DNA from: CAWCKS01 sp963796195 | GTDB lineage: Bacteria > Pseudomonadota > Alphaproteobacteria > Rhizobiales > Xanthobacteraceae | Direction of reading: 5' to 3' | Length of the DNA stretch: 64,000 nucleotides | Assembly (NCBI GenBank): GCA_963796195.1 | Contig: CAWCKS010000006.1 | Span: 1-64,000, forward strand | Part shown: piece after piece, positions 50,408-57,800 of the stretch | How positions within the stretch are numbered: position 1 is the first letter of the stretch | How the letters are laid out: each line of letters begins with the position of its first letter | Translations under genes and position numbers: made by a program | The notes under the pieces: generated by a model | What the model saw: only the letters and a program-made list of their open reading frames with translations | Told to the model about the DNA's origin: nothing | Database searches by the model: none

Positions 50408-51871
50408 TCACGTTCGAGCCGCGCCGAACTTGAGGACAGCCGCCACGAGCGCATCAAGGTCGCAGGTGTCCGTGCGGTGATTGACGATGGCCGCGCGTAT
50501 CGCGAGCTGGCCGTCGAGCAGCGTGGTCGACGGCGCCGCGATGCCGGATTCCTGAATGTCGACAACGATTTCGCCATTGACCCTGTTGGCCTCGCGCGCG
50601 CGATAGCGAAAGCAGACAATGTTGAGCTGGACCGGCGCGAGCAACTCCAGCCGCGGCTCGGCCAGTATCCGCGCCTCCAGATATGCCGCAAGCGCACAGG
50701 TGCGCGCGATGACCGCTCCCAGCTTTTCGGTGCCATAGGTCTTCAGGGTGAACCAGGTCTTGAGCGCCCTGAAGCCGCGCGACAGATCGGGGCCGAGGTC
50801 GCAAGGCCAGGATGAACCTGCGGCGAGCCCTCTGGTCTCCCGGCGCAGATAGGCTGCCGGCGCTGCAAAAGCCTCGCGGTGCCGCTCGCCGTCGCGGACC
50901 ATCAGGAAGCCGGCGTCATAAGGCACCTGCCCCCATTTGTGGAAATCGAGGGCAATCGAATCGGCGTTTTCAATTCCGGAGAGCCGCGGCGCGAGTGCCG
51001 GTGCAAGCACCCCAAGAGCTCCATAGGCGCCGTCGACATGAAACCAGAGCTGTTCCTCGCGGCACAAGACGCTCAGCGCCCCGAGATCGTCGATGGCGCC
51101 AATATCCACCGTCCCGGCCGAGCCGACGACGAGGAAAGGCTTCAGGCCAGCTTTGCGGTCCACATCGATCCTGGCGCGCAGTGCCGGGACATCGATACGG
51201 TGAGAACGGTCGACGTCGATGTGCCGCAAGGCATCGCTGCCGAAGCCCGCGATATCCATTGCCTTGGTGATGCAGCCGTGCGCCGCCGTCGAGGTATAGG
51301 CCGCAAGTCGCGCGCCCTCGGCGCCGATGCCGTGCTGCCGGACCGACCGTCCGAGCGCCGACGTTCGCGCCACCAACACCGCCATCAGATTTGCCATCGA
51401 CGTGCCGGTCACGAAGATTCCGCTCGCCCCGCTCGGGAAGCCAAACATCGAGCGCATCCACTCAACGATCTGGCGTTCGACCTCGATCGGAATGTGATCG
51501 CGCCCGCCGAGATTGGCGTTGAGTCCGGCTGCCAGCATATCCGCGAGCATGCCGACGACGTTGCCGCCGCCATGCACCCACCCCATGAAGCCCGGATGAA
51601 CATTGCCGGTCGCATAGGGCACGATGAAATCGGTAAACTCCCGATAAACCTCGCCGAGATCGGAGGGCTGACGCGGCACCCCGGCGTGAAACCGCGCGCG
51701 AACGTCATCCGGTATCGGTTTCCAGACCGGACGCTCCCTGATGTTGGCGGCGTAGTCGATCATGTCATCGAGCATGCGATGACCTTGCGCGCGGATGTCA
51801 TCCCAGTTCTGAGGATCGAGCGACTCGCTCAATTCGGATGTCAGCGAGGCTTCGCGCAACGCCTTTGTCAC
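50408..51871 (-). CDS. PLP-dependent group II amino-acid decarboxylase
   Basis: 487 residues from GTG 51871, in a GTGA overlap with the upstream stop. Family features: GNVHPGFMGWVHGGGNVVGMLADMLAAGLNANLGG, SGIFVTGTSMANLMAVLVAR, YTSTAAHGCITKAMDIAGFGSDALRHI, WFHVDGAYGALGVLAP and the PLP lysine Lys312 in DSIALDFHKWGQVPYDAGFL. This matches the aromatic-L-amino-acid / tyrosine / glutamate decarboxylase group; the substrate is not certain, though the general layout favours aromatic or aspartate-like substrates. Translationally coupled to the ATP-grasp gene. Confidence 0.9.
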   Translation of the reverse strand: MTKALREASLTSELSESLDPQNWDDIRAQGHRMLDDMIDYAANIRERPVWKPIPDDVRARFHAGVPRQPSDLGEVYREFTDFIVPYATGNVHPGFMGWVHGGGNVVGMLADMLAAGLNANLGGRDHIPIEVERQIVEWMRSMFGFPSGASGIFVTGTSMANLMAVLVARTSALGRSVRQHGIGAEGARLAAYTSTAAHGCITKAMDIAGFGSDALRHIDVDRSHRIDVPALRARIDVDRKAGLKPFLVVGSAGTVDIGAIDDLGALSVLCREEQLWFHVDGAYGALGVLAPALAPRLSGIENADSIALDFHKWGQVPYDAGFLMVRDGERHREAFAAPAAYLRRETRGLAAGSSWPCDLGPDLSRGFRALKTWFTLKTYGTEKLGAVIARTCALAAYLEARILAEPRLELLAPVQLNIVCFRYRAREANRVNGEIVVDIQESGIAAPSTTLLDGQLAIRAAIVNHRTDTCDLDALVAAVLKFGAART

Positions 51872-53121
51872 GCCGCACGCTCCTGACCCCGTCGGGCGTG
51901 CCGGTACAGCATCGCCACGAATGCCTCGAAGATCGCGCGCATCTGCGGAGGTTTGTAGGGAAACACCTCGGGCGAATCCATGTTGTGCACGACAGCAGTA
52001 TTGTCCGCCTCGAATACCAACAATTCGCCGTTCTTGTTTTCCGCACAGTCGATCGTGAAATACTCGAGACCGATCCGTTCGGCCATCCCGGTCAGCGCAG
52101 ACTGGTGGCGGCGCGCAAAGCCGATCTCGAATGTGCGCATGAACGTCTCTTCTTCGAGACGCTTGGCCGGACTCTCGGACATCCCCGCGTTGAGATACCA
52201 GATGTCCCAGCGATCGGCGATCGCCATGTGGCACGCGTACGGCCGGCCATCGACAAAGGCAACGCGGTACTTGCGGAACAAGCTGTCTTCGCTGGCATAG
52301 TCGACGAAGCGCGAGACAAAGAATTCCTGCTCCGGCCGTTCCGCAAGATAGCGGACGATCGCGACGTGATCATCGAGTTTGGCGAGTCCGACGCCGGCAT
52401 GCGAACCACGCGGCCGGACGATGAGCGGAAGCCGGAGTTCAGCAGCAATGTCGGCCAACAAGAGAGGTGACTGAGCCACGTCGGATAACTGCGCGCGTGT
52501 CACGCTTACCGTCGCCGGGATATCAATTCCCTCGATCCCGCGCAGCAGACCATGCAACTTGTCGCGATCCAGATTGCGGACAAGGTGCGGCGGATTCAAC
52601 ATCGGCCGCGGCCAGCGCGACGCGGCCCGATCGATGATACCAAGCGCATCACGGCATTCCTCGGAGTCGGAGGCGATCACGATCGCAACGTCATGATCGG
52701 GCAGCGGTGTCGGTAACTCCGTTCCGCCAGTGACATAAAGTGTCAGCAGCTCGACACCGGACTCTTCCAGCAGGAATTCGATCGGCGTATTGCCACCCAT
52801 GTCGATGGCTGCCGCCAGCGCCAGCACCCGCAATCCCGGCTGCGCAGCCGAGCACGGAGAGCGGTACAACCGGTGAAAGGCCAGCGCTTCGGCCTGGATC
52901 AAGAGGCCGGTCTGCTTTTGGCCAAGCAGTTGCGCGATCAGTGACAGATCAAGCGCCACGCCTGCTTCAGCCGTGCCGTCGGCCACTTGTTTCATCAGGC
53001 TCTGCCACAGGGGTCGCAGATCGACCCCGTCGAACGCCATCTTCGTAATTCTGGCGAAGCCGATGCGATCGGCGACCGCAGTGTGAGCGACCTCGTCGCG
53101 CTCGTTGAAGTCAGTATTCAT
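51868..53121 (-). CDS. ATP-grasp family ligase (RimK-like)
   Basis: 417 residues from MNTDFNERDEVAHTAVADRIG; GGGGGG directly upstream supports ATG 53121. The first 180 residues contain a helical region and a nucleotide-binding-like fold (GGNTPIEFLLEESGVELLTLYVTGGTELPTPLPDHDVAIVIASDSEE). The rest is ATP-grasp: RNLDRDKLHGLLRGIEGIDIPATVSVTRAQL, LRLPLIVRPRGSHAGVGLAKLDD, EFFVSRFVDYASEDSLFRKYRVAFVDGRPYACHMAI and the metal-binding LEYFTIDCAENKNGELLVFEADNTAVVHNMD. It should form an amide or peptide bond; the substrate is unknown. Overlaps the decarboxylase gene by four bases. Confidence 0.85.
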   Translation of the reverse strand: MNTDFNERDEVAHTAVADRIGFARITKMAFDGVDLRPLWQSLMKQVADGTAEAGVALDLSLIAQLLGQKQTGLLIQAEALAFHRLYRSPCSAAQPGLRVLALAAAIDMGGNTPIEFLLEESGVELLTLYVTGGTELPTPLPDHDVAIVIASDSEECRDALGIIDRAASRWPRPMLNPPHLVRNLDRDKLHGLLRGIEGIDIPATVSVTRAQLSDVAQSPLLLADIAAELRLPLIVRPRGSHAGVGLAKLDDHVAIVRYLAERPEQEFFVSRFVDYASEDSLFRKYRVAFVDGRPYACHMAIADRWDIWYLNAGMSESPAKRLEEETFMRTFEIGFARRHQSALTGMAERIGLEYFTIDCAENKNGELLVFEADNTAVVHNMDSPEVFPYKPPQMRAIFEAFVAMLYRHARRGQERAA

Positions 53122-53499
53122 GCGCCCCCCTGGTATTGTTAGCTGGTCTGCAAGCCCACGCAGCAATTCGATCTGAACGACGCGACCAAACATCACTTCG
53201 AGTTCGAGGTCCGCTCAGCGGAGGCCACGATACGCCCTCAACTCGCCGCGCATCTTTCCCCACACGTACATCGAACACCACCTGATCGATTGCCGCCCCG
53301 GAGCCTCGCGTTCGACGTGGCTGGATCTCGCGGCCGCACAACCCGGTCACCTGGTTTCGGACGGACACGGGCTGGCGCGGCGCGGCTATCTGGCGTGGAC
53401 TTCTGCTGCAAACGGTAGAATGGTTAAGGTTAATGAGACCTTAATTGCCGCACGGCGCGCCGGATCGGACCGCCAGCTCGCTCCTCGACGACGCCGTGA
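53122..53499. other. upstream region of the ATP-grasp operon, with CtrA box
   Basis: No credible gene is seen. At 53430-53444 is a perfect TTAA-N7-TTAA (spacer TGAGACC) CtrA-type site, with a further TTAA just before it. It lies about 309 bases upstream of the ATP-grasp start and 56 bases past the 3' end of the hypothetical gene at 53500. Confidence 0.6.
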
Positions 53500-53865
53500 T
53501 CAGGCGAGAGTGGCCGTGGCTTTGTTGAGCACGAGGCGCCGGTCGCGGGATTCGTGACGACCGTCCCGATACTGTGCGTGACCCTTCTTCGTCAGCAAGA
53601 ACTTGGTGTCCCCGATCCGGAAAGAGCTGTTCTTGATCAGCACGTCCTGAAATTGAATCGGGCCGTTGCCGCTCTGGAATTTCACCTTGGCGCGAAACCC
53701 CTGAACCTTCGAGATCGAGAACGAAAACTTCTCGCCGCTGGAATACGTCCCGTTCCAGGTGCCGGATATAAAGGGTGGGGTCGACCGGGACATATTTCGC
53801 ACGCGACGACGACGGCGTTGGCGCCGTCGCGTAGCGTTGCTCAGAATGCTGACGATGTCCGCCAT
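53500..53865 (-). CDS. hypothetical protein of the flagellin locus, probably frame-perturbed internally
   Basis: 121 residues as read: MADIVSILSNAT, an Arg-rich stretch, then ISGTWNGTYSSGEKFSFSISKVQGFRAKVKFQSGNGPIQFQDVLIKNSSFRIGDTKFLLTKKGHAQY. In the Arg-rich segment (about 53765-53830) the neighbouring frame reads TAPTPSSSRAKYVPVDPTLY, which looks much more protein-like and then rejoins at GTWNGTYS. Two compensating one-base changes would restore it. The C-terminal part looks like a beta-barrel lipocalin-type module. Function unknown; its place beside flaF and flagellin suggests a filament-related role. Confidence 0.6.
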   Translation of the reverse strand: MADIVSILSNATRRRQRRRRRVRNMSRSTPPFISGTWNGTYSSGEKFSFSISKVQGFRAKVKFQSGNGPIQFQDVLIKNSSFRIGDTKFLLTKKGHAQYRDGRHESRDRRLVLNKATATLA

Positions 53866-53897
53866 GGCATAATTTCTGGCTCAATGCGCGCGGCTCT

Positions 53898-54266
53898 TCA
53901 GGCGCGCCCGCTCAATCCGGCCGCGATGTTGCGGTTGATCTCGATCAGCGACTTGAAATGCTCGCGCTGCGGGCTGATCTGCAACGCCGCGGTCTGGGAC
54001 AGCACGAAGACGCTGATATTTGCGATGTTCTGCCGCACGTCCAGCGAATGCGGGTTCTCGTCACGCTGGGCTTCGCTGAGAAAAATCGTCCAGAGTTTGC
54101 GGTTGAACATCAGCGCGTCGGACGCCTGCGCAAACGTCGCGTTGGCGTCGGTCATGACGGCTTGCAATTTGTTCGCCGCCATCAGCAAAGCCTTGGCTTC
54201 AATTTCACGGGGAGACGAGGTGGCATTCGCGACACGCGCGTAGGCTTGAGCAGCACCACTAGACAT
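53898..54266 (-). CDS. flaF: flagellin synthesis regulator FlaF
   Basis: Intact 122 residues: SSGAAQAYARVANATSSPREIEAKALLMAANKLQAV, ALMFNRKLWTIFLSEAQRDENPHSLDVRQNIANISVFVLSQTAAL, FKSLIEINRNIAAGL. This is the FlaF family, a chaperone-like positive factor for flagellin synthesis that acts opposite to FlbT. Divergent from the first flagellin gene. Confidence 0.95.
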   Translation of the reverse strand: MSSGAAQAYARVANATSSPREIEAKALLMAANKLQAVMTDANATFAQASDALMFNRKLWTIFLSEAQRDENPHSLDVRQNIANISVFVLSQTAALQISPQREHFKSLIEINRNIAAGLSGRA

Positions 54267-54822
54267 TCATCACCTCAGCAACCCCTAGTTCCGTGCCGAC
54301 AAGCTTCCGGATTTCCTTCTAGTAAACCGTAAAAGCAGCCACTTAAGATTGACTTACTCGCGCCACAATTTGCTTCCGAAAGCGCCAGATTGCCTCAAGC
54401 ATTCCCTTCAAAGTTCGCTTCAGAGATCCGGCGTCCGTGAAGCGAACTTCCGGCTCTCCTGTGTCGGTTCGCCGTTTCGCCCGCCAGGCCCGGCCCGATC
54501 GAGGCTGCTGGCGAGTTTCGCGCTGAAGCGAGGTTCGCCAAGGGCTGTCCGCCATGGTTCGGGCCGGACGAAGATTCGCAAATCCAAAGATACGGCGCCA
54601 TTTCAACAGCTTGCGCGTATGCCAAAGGCACGACTGCGATCAACCCGGCCGGCTGGGAGGACGCAGCGCAATCGGCTTTAAGGCTTCGCTAACCACGTTT
54701 GGTAAGCAGCGGTTAATCATATTTTAAAAGCCTTTGTTCATATCTCGGTTGGTTGGAGTTTGGAATCAGGGAGCGCGTGGTCCGAATCAAGACGCGGCGA
54801 CGCACACTTAAGGAAGGCATTC
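54267..54822. promoter_or_regulatory. flaF / flagellin-1 intergenic control region
   Basis: A perfect CtrA box TTAA-N7-TTAA lies at 54713-54727 (spacer TCATATT), 95 bases upstream of the flagellin start. A one-mismatch site (TTAA-N7-CTAA) lies at 54678-54692. A perfect 12-bp inverted repeat (AAGTTCGCTTCA at 54411-54422, TGAAGCGAACTT at 54438-54449) lies in the left part. No convincing gene; an 87-codon minus-strand frame at 54343-54606 is Arg-rich and not supported. Confidence 0.75.
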
Positions 54823-56079
54823 ATGTCCGACATCGTTCTTACCGCGGCAGTCCGCCAGAATCTGCTCTCCTTGCAGGGTACCGCTGATCTGCTCTCGCAG
54901 ACGCAGACTCGCCTTGCCACCGGCAAGAAGGTCAACAGCGCCCTCGACAACCCGACCAACTTCTTCACCGCTGCCGGCCTCGATGCCCGCGCCAGCGACA
55001 TCAGCAACCTGCTCGACAGCATCGGCAACGGCGTGCAGGTTCTGCAAGCCGCCGACACCGGCATCACCTCACTGCAAAAGCTGGTCGATACCGCGAAGTC
55101 GATCGCAAACCAGGCGTTGCAGCAGCCCTCGGGCTACAGCCCGGTCTCCAACGTCCAGTTCACCGGCACAGGCGTTGCCAGCGGGCCCGGTGTAGCGACC
55201 GCCGCCGACCTCACCACCAGCAAGCTCAACGGCGGCGTTTACACGTTCACAAATTCCGCCGGCACCGCTGTCACGATCACCGTCGGCACCGCGCCTTCGG
55301 CTTTCAATCCGGTGACCAAGACGGCGCAGGTCCAGTCACTGGACCAGTTCAATACCGCGCTGGCGCTTGCGGGAGTGAACCTCTCAGCCACGATCACCGG
55401 CGCTAACAGTCTGACCTTTACCTCGACCAACGACGGCGCGGGTCAGGTGATCACCGCGACTGCTGCTCCGGCCGCTCCCGCCGCGCTCGACGCGATCAAT
55501 ATCAGCGCCAACGCCGCCGGCGGCGGCGCGGGCGGCGCGGTCGTTGCGGCGGTGCCCGATCCGGTGTCGCAAACCGCGCGTGCGACCCTCGTCGGCCAGT
55601 ACAACCAGATTATCCAGCAGCTCACCACCACGGCGCAGGACGCGTCCTTCAACGGCATCAACCTGCTGAACGGCAATTCGCTGAAGATGATCTTCGACGA
55701 AACCGGCAAATCGACCTTGACGATCGCGGGCGTGACCTTCAACCCGACCGGTCTCGGCCTGGCTCCGCTCACCGCCGGCACCGACTTTACGGACAACGTC
55801 ATGACCGGCACCGTTCTGACGGCGCTCAATACCGCCAGCGTCATGCTGCGTTCGCAGGCGTCGGCGTTCGGCGCCAACCTGTCGATCGTGGAGATCCGCC
55901 AGGACTTCTCGAAGAAGCTGATCAACGTGCTGCAGACCGGTTCGTCCAACCTGACGCTGGCCGATTCCAACGAGGAAGCGGCCAACAGCCAGGCGCTGTC
56001 GACCCGCCAGTCGATCGCGGTATCTGCGCTCGCGCTCGCCAACCAGTCGCAACAGAGCGTGCTGCAGCTGCTGCGTTGA
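54823..56079 (+). CDS. fliC: flagellin, copy 1
   Basis: Intact 418 residues, AAGGAAGG 8-15 bases upstream. The conserved D0/D1 N-terminal helix is IVLTAAVRQNLLSLQGTADLLSQTQTRLATGKKVNSALDNPTNFFTAAGLDARASDISNLLDSIGNGVQVLQAADTGITSLQKLVDTAKSIA. The C-terminal helix is SQASAFGANLSIVEIRQDFSKKLINVLQTGSSNLTLADSNEEAANSQALSTRQSIAVSALALANQSQQSVLQLLR. The variable centre (about 110-270) differs from copies 2-4. Transcribed opposite to the other three flagellins and ended by its own terminator. Confidence 0.97.
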   Translation: MSDIVLTAAVRQNLLSLQGTADLLSQTQTRLATGKKVNSALDNPTNFFTAAGLDARASDISNLLDSIGNGVQVLQAADTGITSLQKLVDTAKSIANQALQQPSGYSPVSNVQFTGTGVASGPGVATAADLTTSKLNGGVYTFTNSAGTAVTITVGTAPSAFNPVTKTAQVQSLDQFNTALALAGVNLSATITGANSLTFTSTNDGAGQVITATAAPAAPAALDAINISANAAGGGAGGAVVAAVPDPVSQTARATLVGQYNQIIQQLTTTAQDASFNGINLLNGNSLKMIFDETGKSTLTIAGVTFNPTGLGLAPLTAGTDFTDNVMTGTVLTALNTASVMLRSQASAFGANLSIVEIRQDFSKKLINVLQTGSSNLTLADSNEEAANSQALSTRQSIAVSALALANQSQQSVLQLLR

Positions 56080-56109
56080 TTTCAGCGGCAATACGGCAAG
56101 ATCGTTACG

Positions 56110-56138
56110 GCGGCGGGAATTTGCCCCGCCGCTTTTTT
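56110..56138 (+). terminator. terminator of flagellin copy 1
   Basis: 8-bp GC stem (GCGGCGGG 56110-56117 with CCCGCCGC 56125-56132) and seven-base loop, followed by six T (56133-56138), 30 bases after the flagellin stop. Confidence 0.88.
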
Positions 56139-56227
56139 GTGCTCCCTCGCAAGGACTTCCCTTCAAGTGAAGGACACGCAGATCAAGTCGGCGTGTGACG
56201 CTGTACCGGATCGACGCGGCAGAAATA

Positions 56228-56256
56228 GAAAACGGCGGGGCCAAAAGCCCCGCCGT
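56228..56256 (-). terminator. terminator of flagellin copy 2
   Basis: Ten-bp stem (ACGGCGGGGC with GCCCCGCCGT, 56232-56256) around a five-base loop, followed on the minus strand by a T run (plus-strand AAAA at 56229-56232). The stem is almost identical to those after copies 3 and 4. Confidence 0.85.
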
Positions 56257-56284
56257 CCTGTCGTGTTTGAGAGTTTCGTCGAGA

Positions 56285-57532
56285 TCAGCGCAGCAACTGC
56301 AGCACGTTTTGCTGGGCCTGGTTGGCGAGCGACAGCGCCGACGTCGCGATCGACTGGCGGGTCGACAGCGCCTGGCTGTTGGCCGCTTCCTCGTTGGAAT
56401 CGGCCAGCGTCAGGTTGGCCGAGCCGGTCTGCAGCACGTTGATGATGTTCTTGTTGAAGTCCTGGCGGATCTGCACGATCGACAGGTTGGCACCGAACGC
56501 AGACGCCTGCGAACGCAGCGTGATGCTGGCCGTGTTGAGCGCCGTCAGAACGTTGTTGGTCGCGGCGTTGTCGATGAAGTCGGTGCCGGCGGTGAGCGCA
56601 GCCAGGCCGAGACCGGTCGGATTGAAGGTCACGCCCGGGATCGTCGACGTCGACTTGCCGGTTTCGTCGAACACCAGCTTCAGCGAGTCGCCGTTCAGCA
56701 GGTTGATGCCGTTGAAGGACGCATCCTGCGCAGTCGTCGTGATCTGCGTGATGATCTGGTTGTACTGACTGACCAGCGACGCGCGCGTCGCCTGCGACAC
56801 CGGGTCGGCGACCGCGGCGGTCACCGCGCCAAAGGTTGCCGTGCCGGAAACGTCCACCGAGGTCGAGGAACCAGCCGGCGGAGCGGCATAGGCGCCTGTG
56901 GCGGTGATCGTCTGGGAGGCGGCATTGTTGGCCGAGGTGAAAGTCAGCGAGCCGTTGGCGTTGAGGCTTGCGTTCAGCTGAATACCCGCCGCCGAAAGTG
57001 CCGCGTTCAGGCTGGTGATCGAGTTGACATTGCCAGCGCCGGCAACATTGCTGATGGTCAGCGTGGTGGTGACCGCCCCAGCCGTCTTGAAGATCAGCGT
57101 CTTGCCTTGCAGCGAGTTCGTGCCGCCGTTGGTCAGATCGGTCGCGATACCGGGGGTGGCCAGCGCACCGGCACCGGCCGTCGCGGCGATCGAGACGTTG
57201 GCCAACGAGGTATAGCCTGTGGGCTGCTGCAGCACCTGGTTGGCGATCGACTTCGCGGTATCGACCAGCTTCGACAGCGAGGTGATGCCGGTGTTGGCGG
57301 CCTGCAGAACCTGCACGCCGTTGCCGATGCTGTCGAGCAGGTTGCTGATGTCGCTGGCGCGGGCATCGAGGCCGGCGGCGGTGAAGAAGTTGGTCGGATT
57401 GTCGAGTGCGCTGTTGACCTTCTTGCCGGTGGCGAGACGGCCCTGGGTGGTCGCGAGCAGGTCAGCGGTACCCTGCAGGGAGAGCAGGTTCTGACGGACT
57501 GCCGCCGTGAGAGTGATGTTGGACAAAGACAT
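56285..57532 (-). CDS. fliC: flagellin, copy 2
   Basis: Intact 415 residues: MSLSNITLTAAVRQNLLSLQGTADLLATTQGRLATGKKVNSALDNPTNFFTAAGLDARASDISNLLDSIGNGVQVLQAANTGITSLSKL..., ending QALSTRQSIATSALSLANQAQQNVLQLLR. Central region differs slightly from copies 3 and 4 (AGAVTTTLTISNVAGAGNVNSITSLNAAL). This is the cleanest of the three leftward flagellins and a useful reference for the other two. It has its own upstream CtrA-like site and terminator, so it is probably transcribed singly. Confidence 0.97.
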   Translation of the reverse strand: MSLSNITLTAAVRQNLLSLQGTADLLATTQGRLATGKKVNSALDNPTNFFTAAGLDARASDISNLLDSIGNGVQVLQAANTGITSLSKLVDTAKSIANQVLQQPTGYTSLANVSIAATAGAGALATPGIATDLTNGGTNSLQGKTLIFKTAGAVTTTLTISNVAGAGNVNSITSLNAALSAAGIQLNASLNANGSLTFTSANNAASQTITATGAYAAPPAGSSTSVDVSGTATFGAVTAAVADPVSQATRASLVSQYNQIITQITTTAQDASFNGINLLNGDSLKLVFDETGKSTSTIPGVTFNPTGLGLAALTAGTDFIDNAATNNVLTALNTASITLRSQASAFGANLSIVQIRQDFNKNIINVLQTGSANLTLADSNEEAANSQALSTRQSIATSALSLANQAQQNVLQLLR

Positions 57533-57667
57533 GGAACGACCTTTCTGGTGTAACTCAACGGTCGGCCTTCTTGGCCGGACACCCGAACCCTAGAAATCTT
57601 ATGGTCAACAAAAAATGAATCGGCCCGGGAGACGCCCCCGGTTCCGGCCGGCAACGAAAAATTATGG

Positions 57668-57682
57668 TTAATACGGAGTAAA
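57668..57682. promoter_or_regulatory. CtrA-like site upstream of flagellin copy 2
   Basis: TTAA-N7-TAAA with spacer TACGGAG, one mismatch to the CtrA consensus, 136 bases upstream of the start. It sits in a 40-base block (TTATGGT...ATTGGTCGAAG.GGTTAAGC) that is conserved upstream of copy 3. Confidence 0.6.
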
Positions 57683-57739
57683 ATATTGGTCGAAGGAGTT
57701 AAGCGAACGTCAACACCGCGACACGGCGGAAATAAAGCA

Positions 57740-57772
57740 GAAACAAAAACGGCGGGGCCAAAGCCCCGCCGT
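57740..57772 (-). terminator. terminator of flagellin copy 3
   Basis: Ten-bp stem (ACGGCGGGGC 57749-57758 with GCCCCGCCGT 57763-57772), four-base loop, minus-strand T run (plus AAAAA at 57745-57749). Confidence 0.88.
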
Positions 57773-57800
57773 TCTGTCGTGTTCGAGAGTTTCGTCGAGA

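Noticed and set aside
54343..54606. 87-codon minus-strand frame upstream of flagellin 1
   Set aside because: Arg/Thr-rich without a ribosome-binding site; it overlaps a 12-bp inverted repeat and has no recognisable similarity.
56195..57553. 452-codon plus-strand frame across flagellin copy 2
   Set aside because: Antisense to a complete flagellin; similar shadow frames occur across copies 3 and 4, which reflects their sequence identity and not a conserved gene.
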